Assembly (NCBI GenBank): GCA_963756115.1
Contig: CAVWMN010000010.1
Coordinates: 1,426,001-1,490,000 of the forward strand
Direction: 5' to 3'
DNA length: 64,000 nucleotides
Source of the DNA: JTS-RE37 sp963756115
Lineage (GTDB): Bacteria; Bacteroidota; Bacteroidia; Flavobacteriales; Flavobacteriaceae
Below the pieces are notes generated by a model. The model was given only the letters and a program-made list of their open reading frames with translations, searched no databases and was not told the origin of the DNA. This document shows, one piece after another, positions 55,933 through 64,000 of this stretch (positions are counted from its first letter, which is position 1; each line of letters starts with the position of its first letter). The position numbers were made by a program, and so were the translations under genes.

Positions 55933-58131
55933 ATGATCCGAATTTTTTGTACTGTTTTCTTTTCTTTTTCAATTTGTTGCATATCAGCCCAATCCCTATT
56001 AGGATTTAAACCCGAAAGCGCCAAAAAGGAACTTGAACTGGAAAAGGCTTATGAAAAAGGGCTTTCGGCAGAGAATCTCGATGCCTGGATGAAACGAATG
56101 GCAGCCGAACCACACTGGGTCGGTACGGAATACGGGAGGAAAAATGCAGAATGGATGCTGTCACAATTCAAGTCCTGGGGATATGATGCGCGTATCGAAA
56201 CCTATGATGTATTGTTTCCCTATCCAAAGGTGCGGCTGCTGGAACTGACAGCCCCAACTACCTATAAGGCGAAGCTGACAGCTGTGCCTGTGGAAGGCGA
56301 TCCCTACACGGAACAAGGGGAGGCACTGCTGCCAGGTTACAATGCCTTTTCAACGGACGGGGATGTGGAAGCCGAGCTGGTATTTGTAAATTATGGGATT
56401 CCCGCGGATTATGAAGAATTGGAAAAACAGGGAATCGATGTTACAGGAAAAATAGTCATAGCCAAATATTATGGTTCCTGGCGTGGGATAAAACCGAAAC
56501 TCGCCGCTGAAAAAGGTGCCATCGGGTGTATCATCTATTCCGATCCCGCAGATGACGGCTATGTTCAGGGCGATGTATATCCCAAGGGAGCCTTTAAAAA
56601 TAAAACGGGGGTGCAGCGGGGTTCTGTGATGGACATGCCCCTGTATCCCGGGGATGTCCTAACCCCTGGTTATGGTGCTACAAAGGATGCCAGGCGCCTG
56701 GACCGGAAGGACGCCCCTACGATCACCAAAATCCCGGTATTGCCTATTTCCTATGAAGATGCACAGCCGCTGCTCGAAGCCCTTGGGGGGCCTATGGCAC
56801 CTGAATCCTGGAGGGGTGGCCTTCCCATCAGCTACCATATCGGGCCCGGCCCGGCCAAAGTGCATTTAAAACTGGAATTTGACTGGCAGTTAAAACCGGC
56901 GCATGATGTCATAGCAATGCTGAAAGGCAGTGAATTCCCGGATCAATGGGTCCTGAGGGGAAACCACCACGATGCCTGGGTACATGGGGCCTCAGACCCT
57001 GTAAGCGGTATGGTGGCTTTGCTGGAAGAAGCCCGGGTGGTGGGTGAACTGGCGAAAAAAGGAATGCAACCCAAAAGAACATTGGTCTACTGTGCCTGGG
57101 ACGCAGAGGAACCGGGATTGATAGGATCCACGGAATGGGTGGAGGACCACCTGCCTGAAATCCGGCAAAAGGCAGTTGTGTATATCAATACGGATGGGAA
57201 TGGACGTGGCTTCCTGGGGGCCGGTGGTTCCCATAGCCTTCAGGCGTTGGTGAGTGAAGTCGCCGGTGACGTGACGGACCCCCAGACCGGGGTATCCGTA
57301 AAAGAAAGGAAAATGGCCTATGACCTTACCCATAGCGGCAAGGATACGTTTCAATTAGATGCCCTGGGTTCCGGTTCGGATTATACCCCCTTTATACAAC
57401 ATGCCGGAATTGCATCGCTCAACCTTGGTTTTGGCGGAGAGGATGAAGGTGGGGAATACCATACCATTTACGATACCTATACGCATTATAAACGGTTTAA
57501 GGATCCCAAGATGGAATACGGCCTTGCACTTGCAAACCTTGCGGGTCGAATTGTGTTGCGAATGGCCAATGCCGATGTGCTCCCATTCGAATTCAAAGAA
57601 TGGCAGGCAACTGTTTCCGGATATCTTGAAGAGGTGATCAAGGAGACATCCGATATGCGCACAGCCGTGGAAAAGCACAATTCATTATTGGAGAAAAACG
57701 CCTTCAAACTGGCAGCTGACCCAACCCGGCCTTTTACCAATCCCTCCCGGAAAGAACCGGTCCCCTACCTTGATTTTTCACCACTCCAGAATCAGCTAGC
57801 CAACCTTAAAACAACGATCGAATTGCTGACCGCTGTAGATTTTACCCAGTGGCCGGAAGATAAACTGGCATCCCTTAACAAAAAACTGATGAAAATGGAA
57901 CAGGCCCTGACCAGTGAATCAGGTTTGCCCAGGAGGGGATGGTATAAACACCAGATTTACGCCCCCGGTTTCTATACCGGTTATGGCGTAAAGACATTAC
58001 CGGGAGTACGGGAGGCTGTTGAACAAAAGAACTGGAAAGAGGCCCAGGAACAGATCAAAAAACTGGCGGAAACACTGGAACAATTCAATTCCCGGATCAA
58101 AGAATTAACCGGCCAGTCCGATGCCAATTAG
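55933..58131 (+). CDS. M28-family glutamate carboxypeptidase II-like peptidase
   Basis: 732 residues with a signal peptide (about 1-20). A PA domain (about 120-240) sits inside the M28 peptidase. Zinc ligands are seen in NHHDAWVHGASDPVSG, the catalytic pair in AWDAEEPGLIGSTEW, Asp in INTDGNG, and His in GEYHTIYDTY. The C-terminal dimerisation domain resembles that of the transferrin receptor. Members remove C-terminal Glu or other residues from peptides. It ends 61 bp before the HEAT/cytochrome c gene. Confidence 0.94.
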   Translation: MIRIFCTVFFSFSICCISAQSLLGFKPESAKKELELEKAYEKGLSAENLDAWMKRMAAEPHWVGTEYGRKNAEWMLSQFKSWGYDARIETYDVLFPYPKVRLLELTAPTTYKAKLTAVPVEGDPYTEQGEALLPGYNAFSTDGDVEAELVFVNYGIPADYEELEKQGIDVTGKIVIAKYYGSWRGIKPKLAAEKGAIGCIIYSDPADDGYVQGDVYPKGAFKNKTGVQRGSVMDMPLYPGDVLTPGYGATKDARRLDRKDAPTITKIPVLPISYEDAQPLLEALGGPMAPESWRGGLPISYHIGPGPAKVHLKLEFDWQLKPAHDVIAMLKGSEFPDQWVLRGNHHDAWVHGASDPVSGMVALLEEARVVGELAKKGMQPKRTLVYCAWDAEEPGLIGSTEWVEDHLPEIRQKAVVYINTDGNGRGFLGAGGSHSLQALVSEVAGDVTDPQTGVSVKERKMAYDLTHSGKDTFQLDALGSGSDYTPFIQHAGIASLNLGFGGEDEGGEYHTIYDTYTHYKRFKDPKMEYGLALANLAGRIVLRMANADVLPFEFKEWQATVSGYLEEVIKETSDMRTAVEKHNSLLEKNAFKLAADPTRPFTNPSRKEPVPYLDFSPLQNQLANLKTTIELLTAVDFTQWPEDKLASLNKKLMKMEQALTSESGLPRRGWYKHQIYAPGFYTGYGVKTLPGVREAVEQKNWKEAQEQIKKLAETLEQFNSRIKELTGQSDAN

Positions 58132-58192
58132 GAACGGCCAGTGTTACATCCATCTTACGATTATCTTTAATGCAAATTTTAGCACCCTATCC

Positions 58193-61100
58193 ATGAAGAC
58201 CCAAAGTTTTTCCGTTTACCTGTTCGTTTTGTCCTGTATTTTCCTTTGTGCCTCCTCCTGCGACAACAAATCCAAAAGTCAGGCTGAGGCACCCCTTGTC
58301 AAAACCATCGATTCTGCTGCGGGGGCTCAGAAGGCCAGAGAGAGCCGGGAAAATATATCGGCCAAGATAGCAAAAGGGCTTGTATTAAGTTTGTGGGCAA
58401 CAGATTCCCTCGCACCTGACCCGATTGCGATGGATATTGATGAAGCGGGCAATGTGTACCTCACGCGCACCAATCGACAAAAGAATTCGGAATTCGATAT
58501 CAGGGGGTACAGGGATTGGATGACCCCCTCGATAGCCTTGCAAACAGTGGAGGATCGGCGGGCCTTTCTTAAGGAAACTTTTGCACCCGAAAAAAGTGAG
58601 GAGAACTCGTGGCTAAAAGACCTTAACAAAGACAGCATTCACGACTGGAAGGACCTTGCCGTGGAAAAGGAAGAAGTTTGGAAGCTGGAAGACGTGGACG
58701 GTAACGGTATAGCAGACAAATCGACCAGGATCCTGAATGATTTCAATGAAGAAATAACCGATGTAGCCGGTGCCCTGCTTGTCACCAAGGATGCTACTTA
58801 TGTGGGCGTAGGGCCCGATATGTGGCGACTTACAGATACGGATGGAGACGGGGTGCTGGATTCAAAGACCAGCATGGCACATGGATTTGCCGTCCATATA
58901 GGATTTGGGGGCCACGGGATGTCAGGGGCCATCCAGGGGCCTGATGGAAAGATCTATTGGGGCATTGGAGATATCGGGGCAGATATTACCGCGGTAGACG
59001 GTACACAATACCACTATCCCAATGAAGGCGTCATTGTGCGCGCAAACCCGGATGGATCTGATTTTGAAGTATTTGCCCATGGTCTCAGAAACACCCATGA
59101 ATTTGTTTTTGATCCCTATGGCAACATCATTTCTTCGGATAACGACGGTGACCACCAGGGGGAAAGCGAACGCCTGGTACATATCGTGGAAGGTTCCGAT
59201 GCCGGGTGGCGATCCAACTGGCAATACGGGAAATATACCGACCCAAAGAACAACGAATACAAGGTGTGGATGGATGAAAAATTATATACCCCGAGATGGG
59301 ACGGGCAGGCTGCCTATATCATTCCCCCGATCCGGAATTTTCACAATGGTCCCACCGGAATGGTATACAATCCGGGCACCGCGCTTGGAAAGGACTGGCT
59401 CAACAAGTTTTTCCTGGTCGAGTTTGTAGGCGACCCGAGTTTATCCCATATCTGGGCATTCGAACTCGCACCGAAAGGCGCTTCCTTTGAATTAAAGGAT
59501 GAACTGGATGTTATCAGCGGGATCCTTCCGACCGGGATACGGTTCGGGCCGGATGGCGCACTTTATATTGCAGATTGGATCAATGGCTGGAATACCAAAA
59601 ATTATGGCCGGGTGTGGAAGCTCGATGTGGACCAGGCCGATAATGACCTGGAACAGGAACGCAGGGAAACACTGCGCCTGATGAGACTGGAATATGACGG
59701 GCAGTCAACTGATGACCTCACGGCCCTGCTGAGCTATCCTGATATGCGCATCCGGCAGAAAGCCCAGTTTGAACTGGCGGACCGGACGTTTTGGGGATAC
59801 AGGGCCTTCAAGAAAGTAATTGAGGAAGAAAAAAACCAGATGGCCAGAATACATGCCATCTGGGGAATAGGCCAGATTGCGGCTGATAAACCGGAGAAGG
59901 CTGAGCCTTTGCTTCCATTGCTCACTGATGCAGACCCGGAAATCACAGCCCAGGCCCTCAAGGTTTTGGGCGATATCAACTATTCCGATGCGGGGGCGGT
60001 CATCATTCCCCTGCTGTCCAATGAAAATGACAGGGTTAAATTCTATGCTGCCCAGGCCCTGGGGAGGATCAAACAAAAAGATGCGGTTGAACCGCTTTTC
60101 AATATGATCTCAGCCAACAAGGACCAGGATGTATACCTGCGCCATGCAGCCGTATTGGCACTTACCAGGATCGGTGACCCGGAACCTCTGGTGGAACTGG
60201 CCAGCAGCCCGGACAGGAGCCTGAGGATTGCGGCGGTACTTGTATTGCGCCGTTTGCAGGATCCGGGGGTTGCGGCATTCCTGAACGACAGTGATGAATA
60301 TATTGTGACAGAAGCAGCACGGGCTATCAATGACGATCTATCCATAGAGGCCGCCCTGCCCGATCTGGCTGCCCAGCTGACAGTTACACAATTCATGAAT
60401 GAACCCCTGATCCGGCGCAGTATCAACGCGGCTTTGCGGGTTGGCGGGGACAGGGAGCTGGACGCACTCATCGCGTTCGCCAAAAGGACGGACATTCCCG
60501 GGAATCTAAGGGGTGAAGCATTGGCTACCATTGGCAGCTGGCCATCTCCCTCGGTACTGGACAGGGTAGATGGGAGGTACCGTGGAGAAATAAAGCGGGA
60601 TTCAGCAGCGGTCCGCGATAAAATAGGGAATGATATCCCGCAGTTTTTGGAAGATCAGGATGAGAATATGCTCATCGGGGCAGCCAAGATTATCGGATCA
60701 CTGGGAATTACTGCATACAATGAAGAGGTCAATAAAATATTCCGGACCCATAAATCGCCAGCAGTGAGAGCTGCCATGCTCGAAACATTGGGAAAATTAC
60801 AGTACGACAATATTGCATCTGTAATGCAAAACGGGATGCGGGATGCAGATCAGGATGTACGGGCAGCAGCAATTGGCCTGATCCCGGAACTGGACATCGC
60901 CAGGGAAAACCTGCCGGCCATTGTGGAGCCCATATTCCGCAATGGTTCCACAAGGGAACAACAGACCATGATAACCGTATTGGGCAGGTTACCACTTGAA
61001 AAAAGCGAGCCGGTTTTGGCTGGCCTTATTGAAAAAGCGGGCAAAGACCAACTGGAACCTGGTGTTATCCTCGACCTTGAAGAGGCAGTGGAAAATACAA

Positions 61101-61618
61101 AGTCGGAATCCCTGATGGCACAATTGGCAGCTATACAAAAAAGTGGAGAAACCGTGGAAGCCTACAAAGAAACCCTCTACGGGGGAAGCTGGTGGCCGGG
61201 CGCTACCGTGTTTAAGAATAATCCAGCCGCGCAATGTGTTCGGTGCCATTCATTGGAAGGTGCAGGCGGAAAAGTTGGCCCGCCGCTGGATAATATTGGG
61301 AACATACTTTCCCGGGAACAATTGCTGGAGTCCCTTATTGTACCTGGAGCCCGTCTCGCCCCGGGATATGGTGCGGTAGCAGTTACACTTAAAGACGGAC
61401 AGGTGGTCAGGGGAATTCTCGAAGAAGAATCTGAGGAGGAACTTATTGTAAGGACTTCTGATGCAGAACCCATGGAAATACCGGTCTCAAGGATTGAAAA
61501 AAGGCAGAATATGCCGTCTGCCATGCCACCAATGGGACAAGTTCTAAGCAAGCGGGAACTCCGGGACCTGGTGGAATTCCTCTCAAGTTTGAAGACAGCT
61601 AAAGCAGCAGCCTTGTAG
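58193..61618 (+). CDS. Giant lipoprotein: PQQ/NHL-type propeller, HEAT repeats, cytochrome c
   Basis: 1141 residues from ATG 58193; an upstream in-frame ATG at 58121 overlaps the previous stop. Lipobox LCASSC. A beta-propeller-like N-terminal half (about 60-480) of the putative membrane-bound dehydrogenase type has FGPDGALYIADWINGWNT and the Ca-loop-like DVDGNGIADK and DTDGDGVLDSK. HEAT repeats cover about 510-950. The heme c motif CVRCH is at residue 1015, then GGKVGPPLDNIG. The architecture is common in Planctomycetes and marine Bacteroidota. Probably an electron-transferring sugar dehydrogenase or sensor; substrate unknown. Confidence 0.85.
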   Translation: MKTQSFSVYLFVLSCIFLCASSCDNKSKSQAEAPLVKTIDSAAGAQKARESRENISAKIAKGLVLSLWATDSLAPDPIAMDIDEAGNVYLTRTNRQKNSEFDIRGYRDWMTPSIALQTVEDRRAFLKETFAPEKSEENSWLKDLNKDSIHDWKDLAVEKEEVWKLEDVDGNGIADKSTRILNDFNEEITDVAGALLVTKDATYVGVGPDMWRLTDTDGDGVLDSKTSMAHGFAVHIGFGGHGMSGAIQGPDGKIYWGIGDIGADITAVDGTQYHYPNEGVIVRANPDGSDFEVFAHGLRNTHEFVFDPYGNIISSDNDGDHQGESERLVHIVEGSDAGWRSNWQYGKYTDPKNNEYKVWMDEKLYTPRWDGQAAYIIPPIRNFHNGPTGMVYNPGTALGKDWLNKFFLVEFVGDPSLSHIWAFELAPKGASFELKDELDVISGILPTGIRFGPDGALYIADWINGWNTKNYGRVWKLDVDQADNDLEQERRETLRLMRLEYDGQSTDDLTALLSYPDMRIRQKAQFELADRTFWGYRAFKKVIEEEKNQMARIHAIWGIGQIAADKPEKAEPLLPLLTDADPEITAQALKVLGDINYSDAGAVIIPLLSNENDRVKFYAAQALGRIKQKDAVEPLFNMISANKDQDVYLRHAAVLALTRIGDPEPLVELASSPDRSLRIAAVLVLRRLQDPGVAAFLNDSDEYIVTEAARAINDDLSIEAALPDLAAQLTVTQFMNEPLIRRSINAALRVGGDRELDALIAFAKRTDIPGNLRGEALATIGSWPSPSVLDRVDGRYRGEIKRDSAAVRDKIGNDIPQFLEDQDENMLIGAAKIIGSLGITAYNEEVNKIFRTHKSPAVRAAMLETLGKLQYDNIASVMQNGMRDADQDVRAAAIGLIPELDIARENLPAIVEPIFRNGSTREQQTMITVLGRLPLEKSEPVLAGLIEKAGKDQLEPGVILDLEEAVENTKSESLMAQLAAIQKSGETVEAYKETLYGGSWWPGATVFKNNPAAQCVRCHSLEGAGGKVGPPLDNIGNILSREQLLESLIVPGARLAPGYGAVAVTLKDGQVVRGILEEESEEELIVRTSDAEPMEIPVSRIEKRQNMPSAMPPMGQVLSKRELRDLVEFLSSLKTAKAAAL

Positions 61619-61672
61619 TTCTTGGTTACGGTTGTGCCTGAAGGCCAGACAGGATTAATCCCCCTTTGGCAG

Positions 61673-61703
61673 TTGACAAATAGCGCTGATATTAGTATAT
61701 TTA
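61673..61703 (+). promoter_or_regulatory. Candidate promoter of the TPR protein gene
   Basis: TTG (61673-61675), 20 nt spacer, then TATATTTA (61696-61703), which fits the TAnnTTTG box at seven of eight positions. It is about 91 bp upstream of the ATG at 61795. Found by eye. Confidence 0.4.
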
Positions 61704-61794
61704 TTGTGCTCTTTACCTGCCAATCCCCCTTTCCCCCTGGTAGCATATGCCCCCCGGCTATTTTAAGGCCATTTCAATTTCTTAACCAAATACC

Positions 61795-63522
61795 ATGAAA
61801 ACAAATGCCAGGTTTGTAATACTAGCGGTTAGTGTGTGCGCTGTTATCTTTCTTTTGATCCCGAATGCCGAAAAAGGCGCAGACCCCCCGCAAAATGCAT
61901 CCTTTTATTCCATCAAGTGTACTGTTGCCAAATACTTATTGTCTGATGTGGATACCACCCGCCAGATTGCGCCATTGTTTCAAAATCTTGGAAAGCTGAG
62001 TTATCCGATTAGCACAACCGATAAAAAGGTACAGCAATTCTTTGACCAGGGCCTCCGGCTCACCTTTGCATTTAACCACGCGGAGGCGCACCGCTCCTTT
62101 ATGGAAGCATCCCGCTTAGACCCTAATTCCGCCATGGCCTATTGGGGACAGGCATTTGCCCTGGGACCCAATATTAATGACCCTTTGCCGGATGATGAAC
62201 GCAAGATAACCTGTTACAAGGTGTTGCAGAAAGCACAAAAGGCAGCGCCGAATGCCAGTCCACGGGAACAGGCGCTGATAGTGGCCCTGGCTGCAAGGTA
62301 CAGCGAGGATCCCGCAACAGATCTGGGCCAGTTGAATAAGGCTTTTATGGAAGCCATGGCTTCCGTGGCAGCCCAATATCCCGATGACGCAACCATACAA
62401 ACACTGTACGCAGATGCTGTCATGAATACGATGCCCTGGAATTACTGGGATGCCGAGGGTAATCCCATGCCCAATACACTCAAAGGCAAAGAAGCAATCG
62501 AAAAAGCCATAAGCCTGGATCCGGACCATCCCGGAGCACATCATTTATATATCCATATGGTGGAACTGCCCCAACCAGACCTGGCCGTTCCAAGTGCTGA
62601 AAAGCTGGGCTCCCTTATGCCTGCGGCAGGTCACATCGTGCACATGCCTTCGCATATATTTATAAGGGTAGGACGCTACCTCGATGCCGTTAAGGCCAAT
62701 GAGGATGCCATCCTGGCCGATGAGGATTATATCTCGCAATGTTATTCCCAGGGGATGTACCCGCTGGGGTATTACCCTCATAACCTGCATTTCCTGTGGT
62801 CTGCATCAAGCCTGTTGGGAAATAGTAGCAAGGCAATTGAGGCAGCCAAGAAAACGGCTGAAAAAGTCCCGATTGGGGAATTGATCAGTTTACCATTTCT
62901 GCAGGACTTTGCTTCCACCCCGCTCCTGGCCTATACCCGGTTCGGCAAATGGAATCAGATCCTTACCATCCCCTATCCCGGAGATGATTACAAACACCTC
63001 AAACTTATCTGGCATTATGCACGCGGGATCGCATTTTTACGAAAGAACAACATTGGAGAGGCACGGGAGGAACTGGAGGCCCTGGAAGCAATGAAAAATG
63101 ATCCCGAATTGGAAAACGTGATCGCCAACTACACCAATCCCAGTTCTAAAATTGTCCTGGTTGCACACAAGGTACTGGCAGGGGAACTGGCTGCAGCAGA
63201 AGGCGACCTCCCGGCTGCCATCGGGCACCTTCAGGAGGCCGTGATCCTCGAAGAGGCGTTGACTTATAGTGAGCCCGCACCGTGGCATATCCCGGTGAGG
63301 CAAACCCTGGGGGCTGTGCTAATGAAAGCCGGAGATTATGCCGGGGCTGAAAAAATATATCTGGAGGACCTCAAAGACCTTCGGCAAAATGGCTGGTCAC
63401 TCATGGGATTATATCAAAGTTTGCTGGCACAGGGAAAAACATCTGAAGCAAATAAGATCAAACAGGAATTCGACAAGGCATGGGCGGATGCAGACCTGGA
63501 AATAACCACCTCCATACTCTGA
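61795..63522 (+). CDS. Exported tetratricopeptide repeat protein
   Basis: 575 residues with a signal peptide or anchor (about 8-22, VILAVSVCAVIFLLIP). From about residue 80 TPR-like helix pairs recur: FNHAEAHRSFMEASRLDPNS, AYWGQAFALGPNIND, then later PGDDYKHLKLIWHYARG and LEALEAMKNDPE. The central HPGAHHLYIHMVELPQPDLA and HMPSHIFIRVGRY resemble uncharacterised flavobacterial TPR proteins found near redox lipoproteins. No enzyme motif is certain. It precedes the SCO gene by 41 bp, so the two may be co-expressed. Confidence 0.75.
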   Translation: MKTNARFVILAVSVCAVIFLLIPNAEKGADPPQNASFYSIKCTVAKYLLSDVDTTRQIAPLFQNLGKLSYPISTTDKKVQQFFDQGLRLTFAFNHAEAHRSFMEASRLDPNSAMAYWGQAFALGPNINDPLPDDERKITCYKVLQKAQKAAPNASPREQALIVALAARYSEDPATDLGQLNKAFMEAMASVAAQYPDDATIQTLYADAVMNTMPWNYWDAEGNPMPNTLKGKEAIEKAISLDPDHPGAHHLYIHMVELPQPDLAVPSAEKLGSLMPAAGHIVHMPSHIFIRVGRYLDAVKANEDAILADEDYISQCYSQGMYPLGYYPHNLHFLWSASSLLGNSSKAIEAAKKTAEKVPIGELISLPFLQDFASTPLLAYTRFGKWNQILTIPYPGDDYKHLKLIWHYARGIAFLRKNNIGEAREELEALEAMKNDPELENVIANYTNPSSKIVLVAHKVLAGELAAAEGDLPAAIGHLQEAVILEEALTYSEPAPWHIPVRQTLGAVLMKAGDYAGAEKIYLEDLKDLRQNGWSLMGLYQSLLAQGKTSEANKIKQEFDKAWADADLEITTSIL

Positions 63523-63563
63523 CCCCCGCCCGCTGTTGGTAATTAAAGCAAGCCATTCCATCT

Positions 63564-64000
63564 ATGAAAAAATCAATTACCTGGCTTGCCACCGGTACAT
63601 TGTTGCTGACCCTGACAGCACTGATCCTAACCCGTGGCTACAGGAAAGAAAATACTTTACCCGTCTATAGTCCGGCTGACCTAAATCCGGAACTGGTGGA
63701 TATTGGCCTCCGGGATATCGGGAAAGGCCATAAAGTTTCCGATTTCTCGCTGTTCAACCAGGATGGGGATACGATAACTCAGGTCGATTATATGGGGAAG
63801 ATCTATGTGGTCGATTTCTTTTTTACACGATGCCCCAGCATCTGTCCCCTGATGGGCCGTAGTATGCTGAAACTCCAGGAGCATTTTAAAAAGGACGAGC
63901 AGGTGCGGTTGTTATCCATTTCCGTCACACCCGAATATGACAGCGTACCCGTTTTGAGGGATTACGCCCTGAAAAATGGGGCGCAAGCCCCCAAATGGAA
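63564..64000 (+). CDS. SCO1/SenC-family protein, 3' end outside the window
   Basis: The frame is open from ATG 63564 to the end, giving about 145 residues. An N-terminal membrane helix (about 5-24) is followed by a thioredoxin-like domain with the copper-binding CPSIC in FFTRCPSICPLMG. The distal His ligand is not yet reached. SCO proteins deliver copper to cytochrome oxidase CuA or act as thiol redox proteins; in this setting, near a cytochrome c lipoprotein, either is plausible. Confidence 0.9.
   Translation, partial: MKKSITWLATGTLLLTLTALILTRGYRKENTLPVYSPADLNPELVDIGLRDIGKGHKVSDFSLFNQDGDTITQVDYMGKIYVVDFFFTRCPSICPLMGRSMLKLQEHFKKDEQVRLLSISVTPEYDSVPVLRDYALKNGAQAPKW

Overview
The window is a chromosomal segment of a Bacteroidota bacterium, most likely a marine Flavobacteriaceae member. 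The support is: a large protein with a type IX secretion (Por) tail, flavobacterial MBG and head-GIN families, porin-like beta barrels, bacteroidetal -7 boxes (TAnnTTTG), A-rich start regions without Shine-Dalgarno sequences, and mid-range GC. The genus cannot be fixed from this alone. I see no tRNA, rRNA, CRISPR array, insertion sequence or prophage.

Layout. 1-5.2 kb: housekeeping block (5' part of rpsA, a Kbp/YgaU-like LysM protein, cmk, lon). 5.4-8.4 kb: an ECF sigma factor, a membrane anti-sigma-like protein and two exported beta-repeat proteins (DUF4097-like and head-GIN/DUF2807), probably one operon. 8.5-18.8 kb, mostly minus strand: a UMF1-type MFS transporter, an M48 lipoprotein protease, a GH31 alpha-glucosidase, and the GlgE alpha-glucan genes glgE-mak-glgB. 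The glgB reading frame is broken by four single-base insertions within about 250 bp. 19-23.3 kb: collagen-like lipoprotein, msrB, a structured intergenic region, lpdA, DUF3817, aroQ, HD hydrolase. 23.5-32.1 kb: exported TPR/adenylate cyclase, a 1585-residue secreted subtilase-like protein with an MBG region carrying NKLR repeats, and two outer-membrane barrels. 32.3-41.4 kb: xerD, GH13_31 glucosidase, M20 amidohydrolase, a second ECF sigma with a multi-pass partner, PlsC-like acyltransferase, NUDIX, lipoprotein cyclophilin, TRIC channel, RDD protein. 41.4-47.7 kb: a six-gene SpoIIM / membrane protein / DUF4129 / DUF4350 / MoxR / DUF58 operon, divergent from the RDD gene. 47.9-51.5 kb: a three-gene succinate dehydrogenase resembling actinobacterial Sdh1. 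51.5-64 kb: secreted catabolic and redox genes: M20 carbamoylase-like hydrolase, a frameshifted DUF4038 glycosidase, an M28 glutamate carboxypeptidase II-like peptidase, a giant HEAT/cytochrome c lipoprotein, a TPR protein and a partial SCO protein.

How it fits together. GlgE, Mak and GlgB form the maltose-1-phosphate route to branched alpha-glucan; the GH31 and GH13_31 enzymes could supply or recycle its sugars, but no trehalose synthase is present here. The MoxR cluster looks like a chaperone/von Willebrand-type membrane assembly system of unknown client. The most unusual signals are the clustered glgB frameshifts, the Glu-for-His subtilase with its internal NKLR repeats beside a transmembrane adenylate cyclase, the possible SD/anti-SD switch in the rpsA leader, and the riboswitch-like intergenic region before lpdA.
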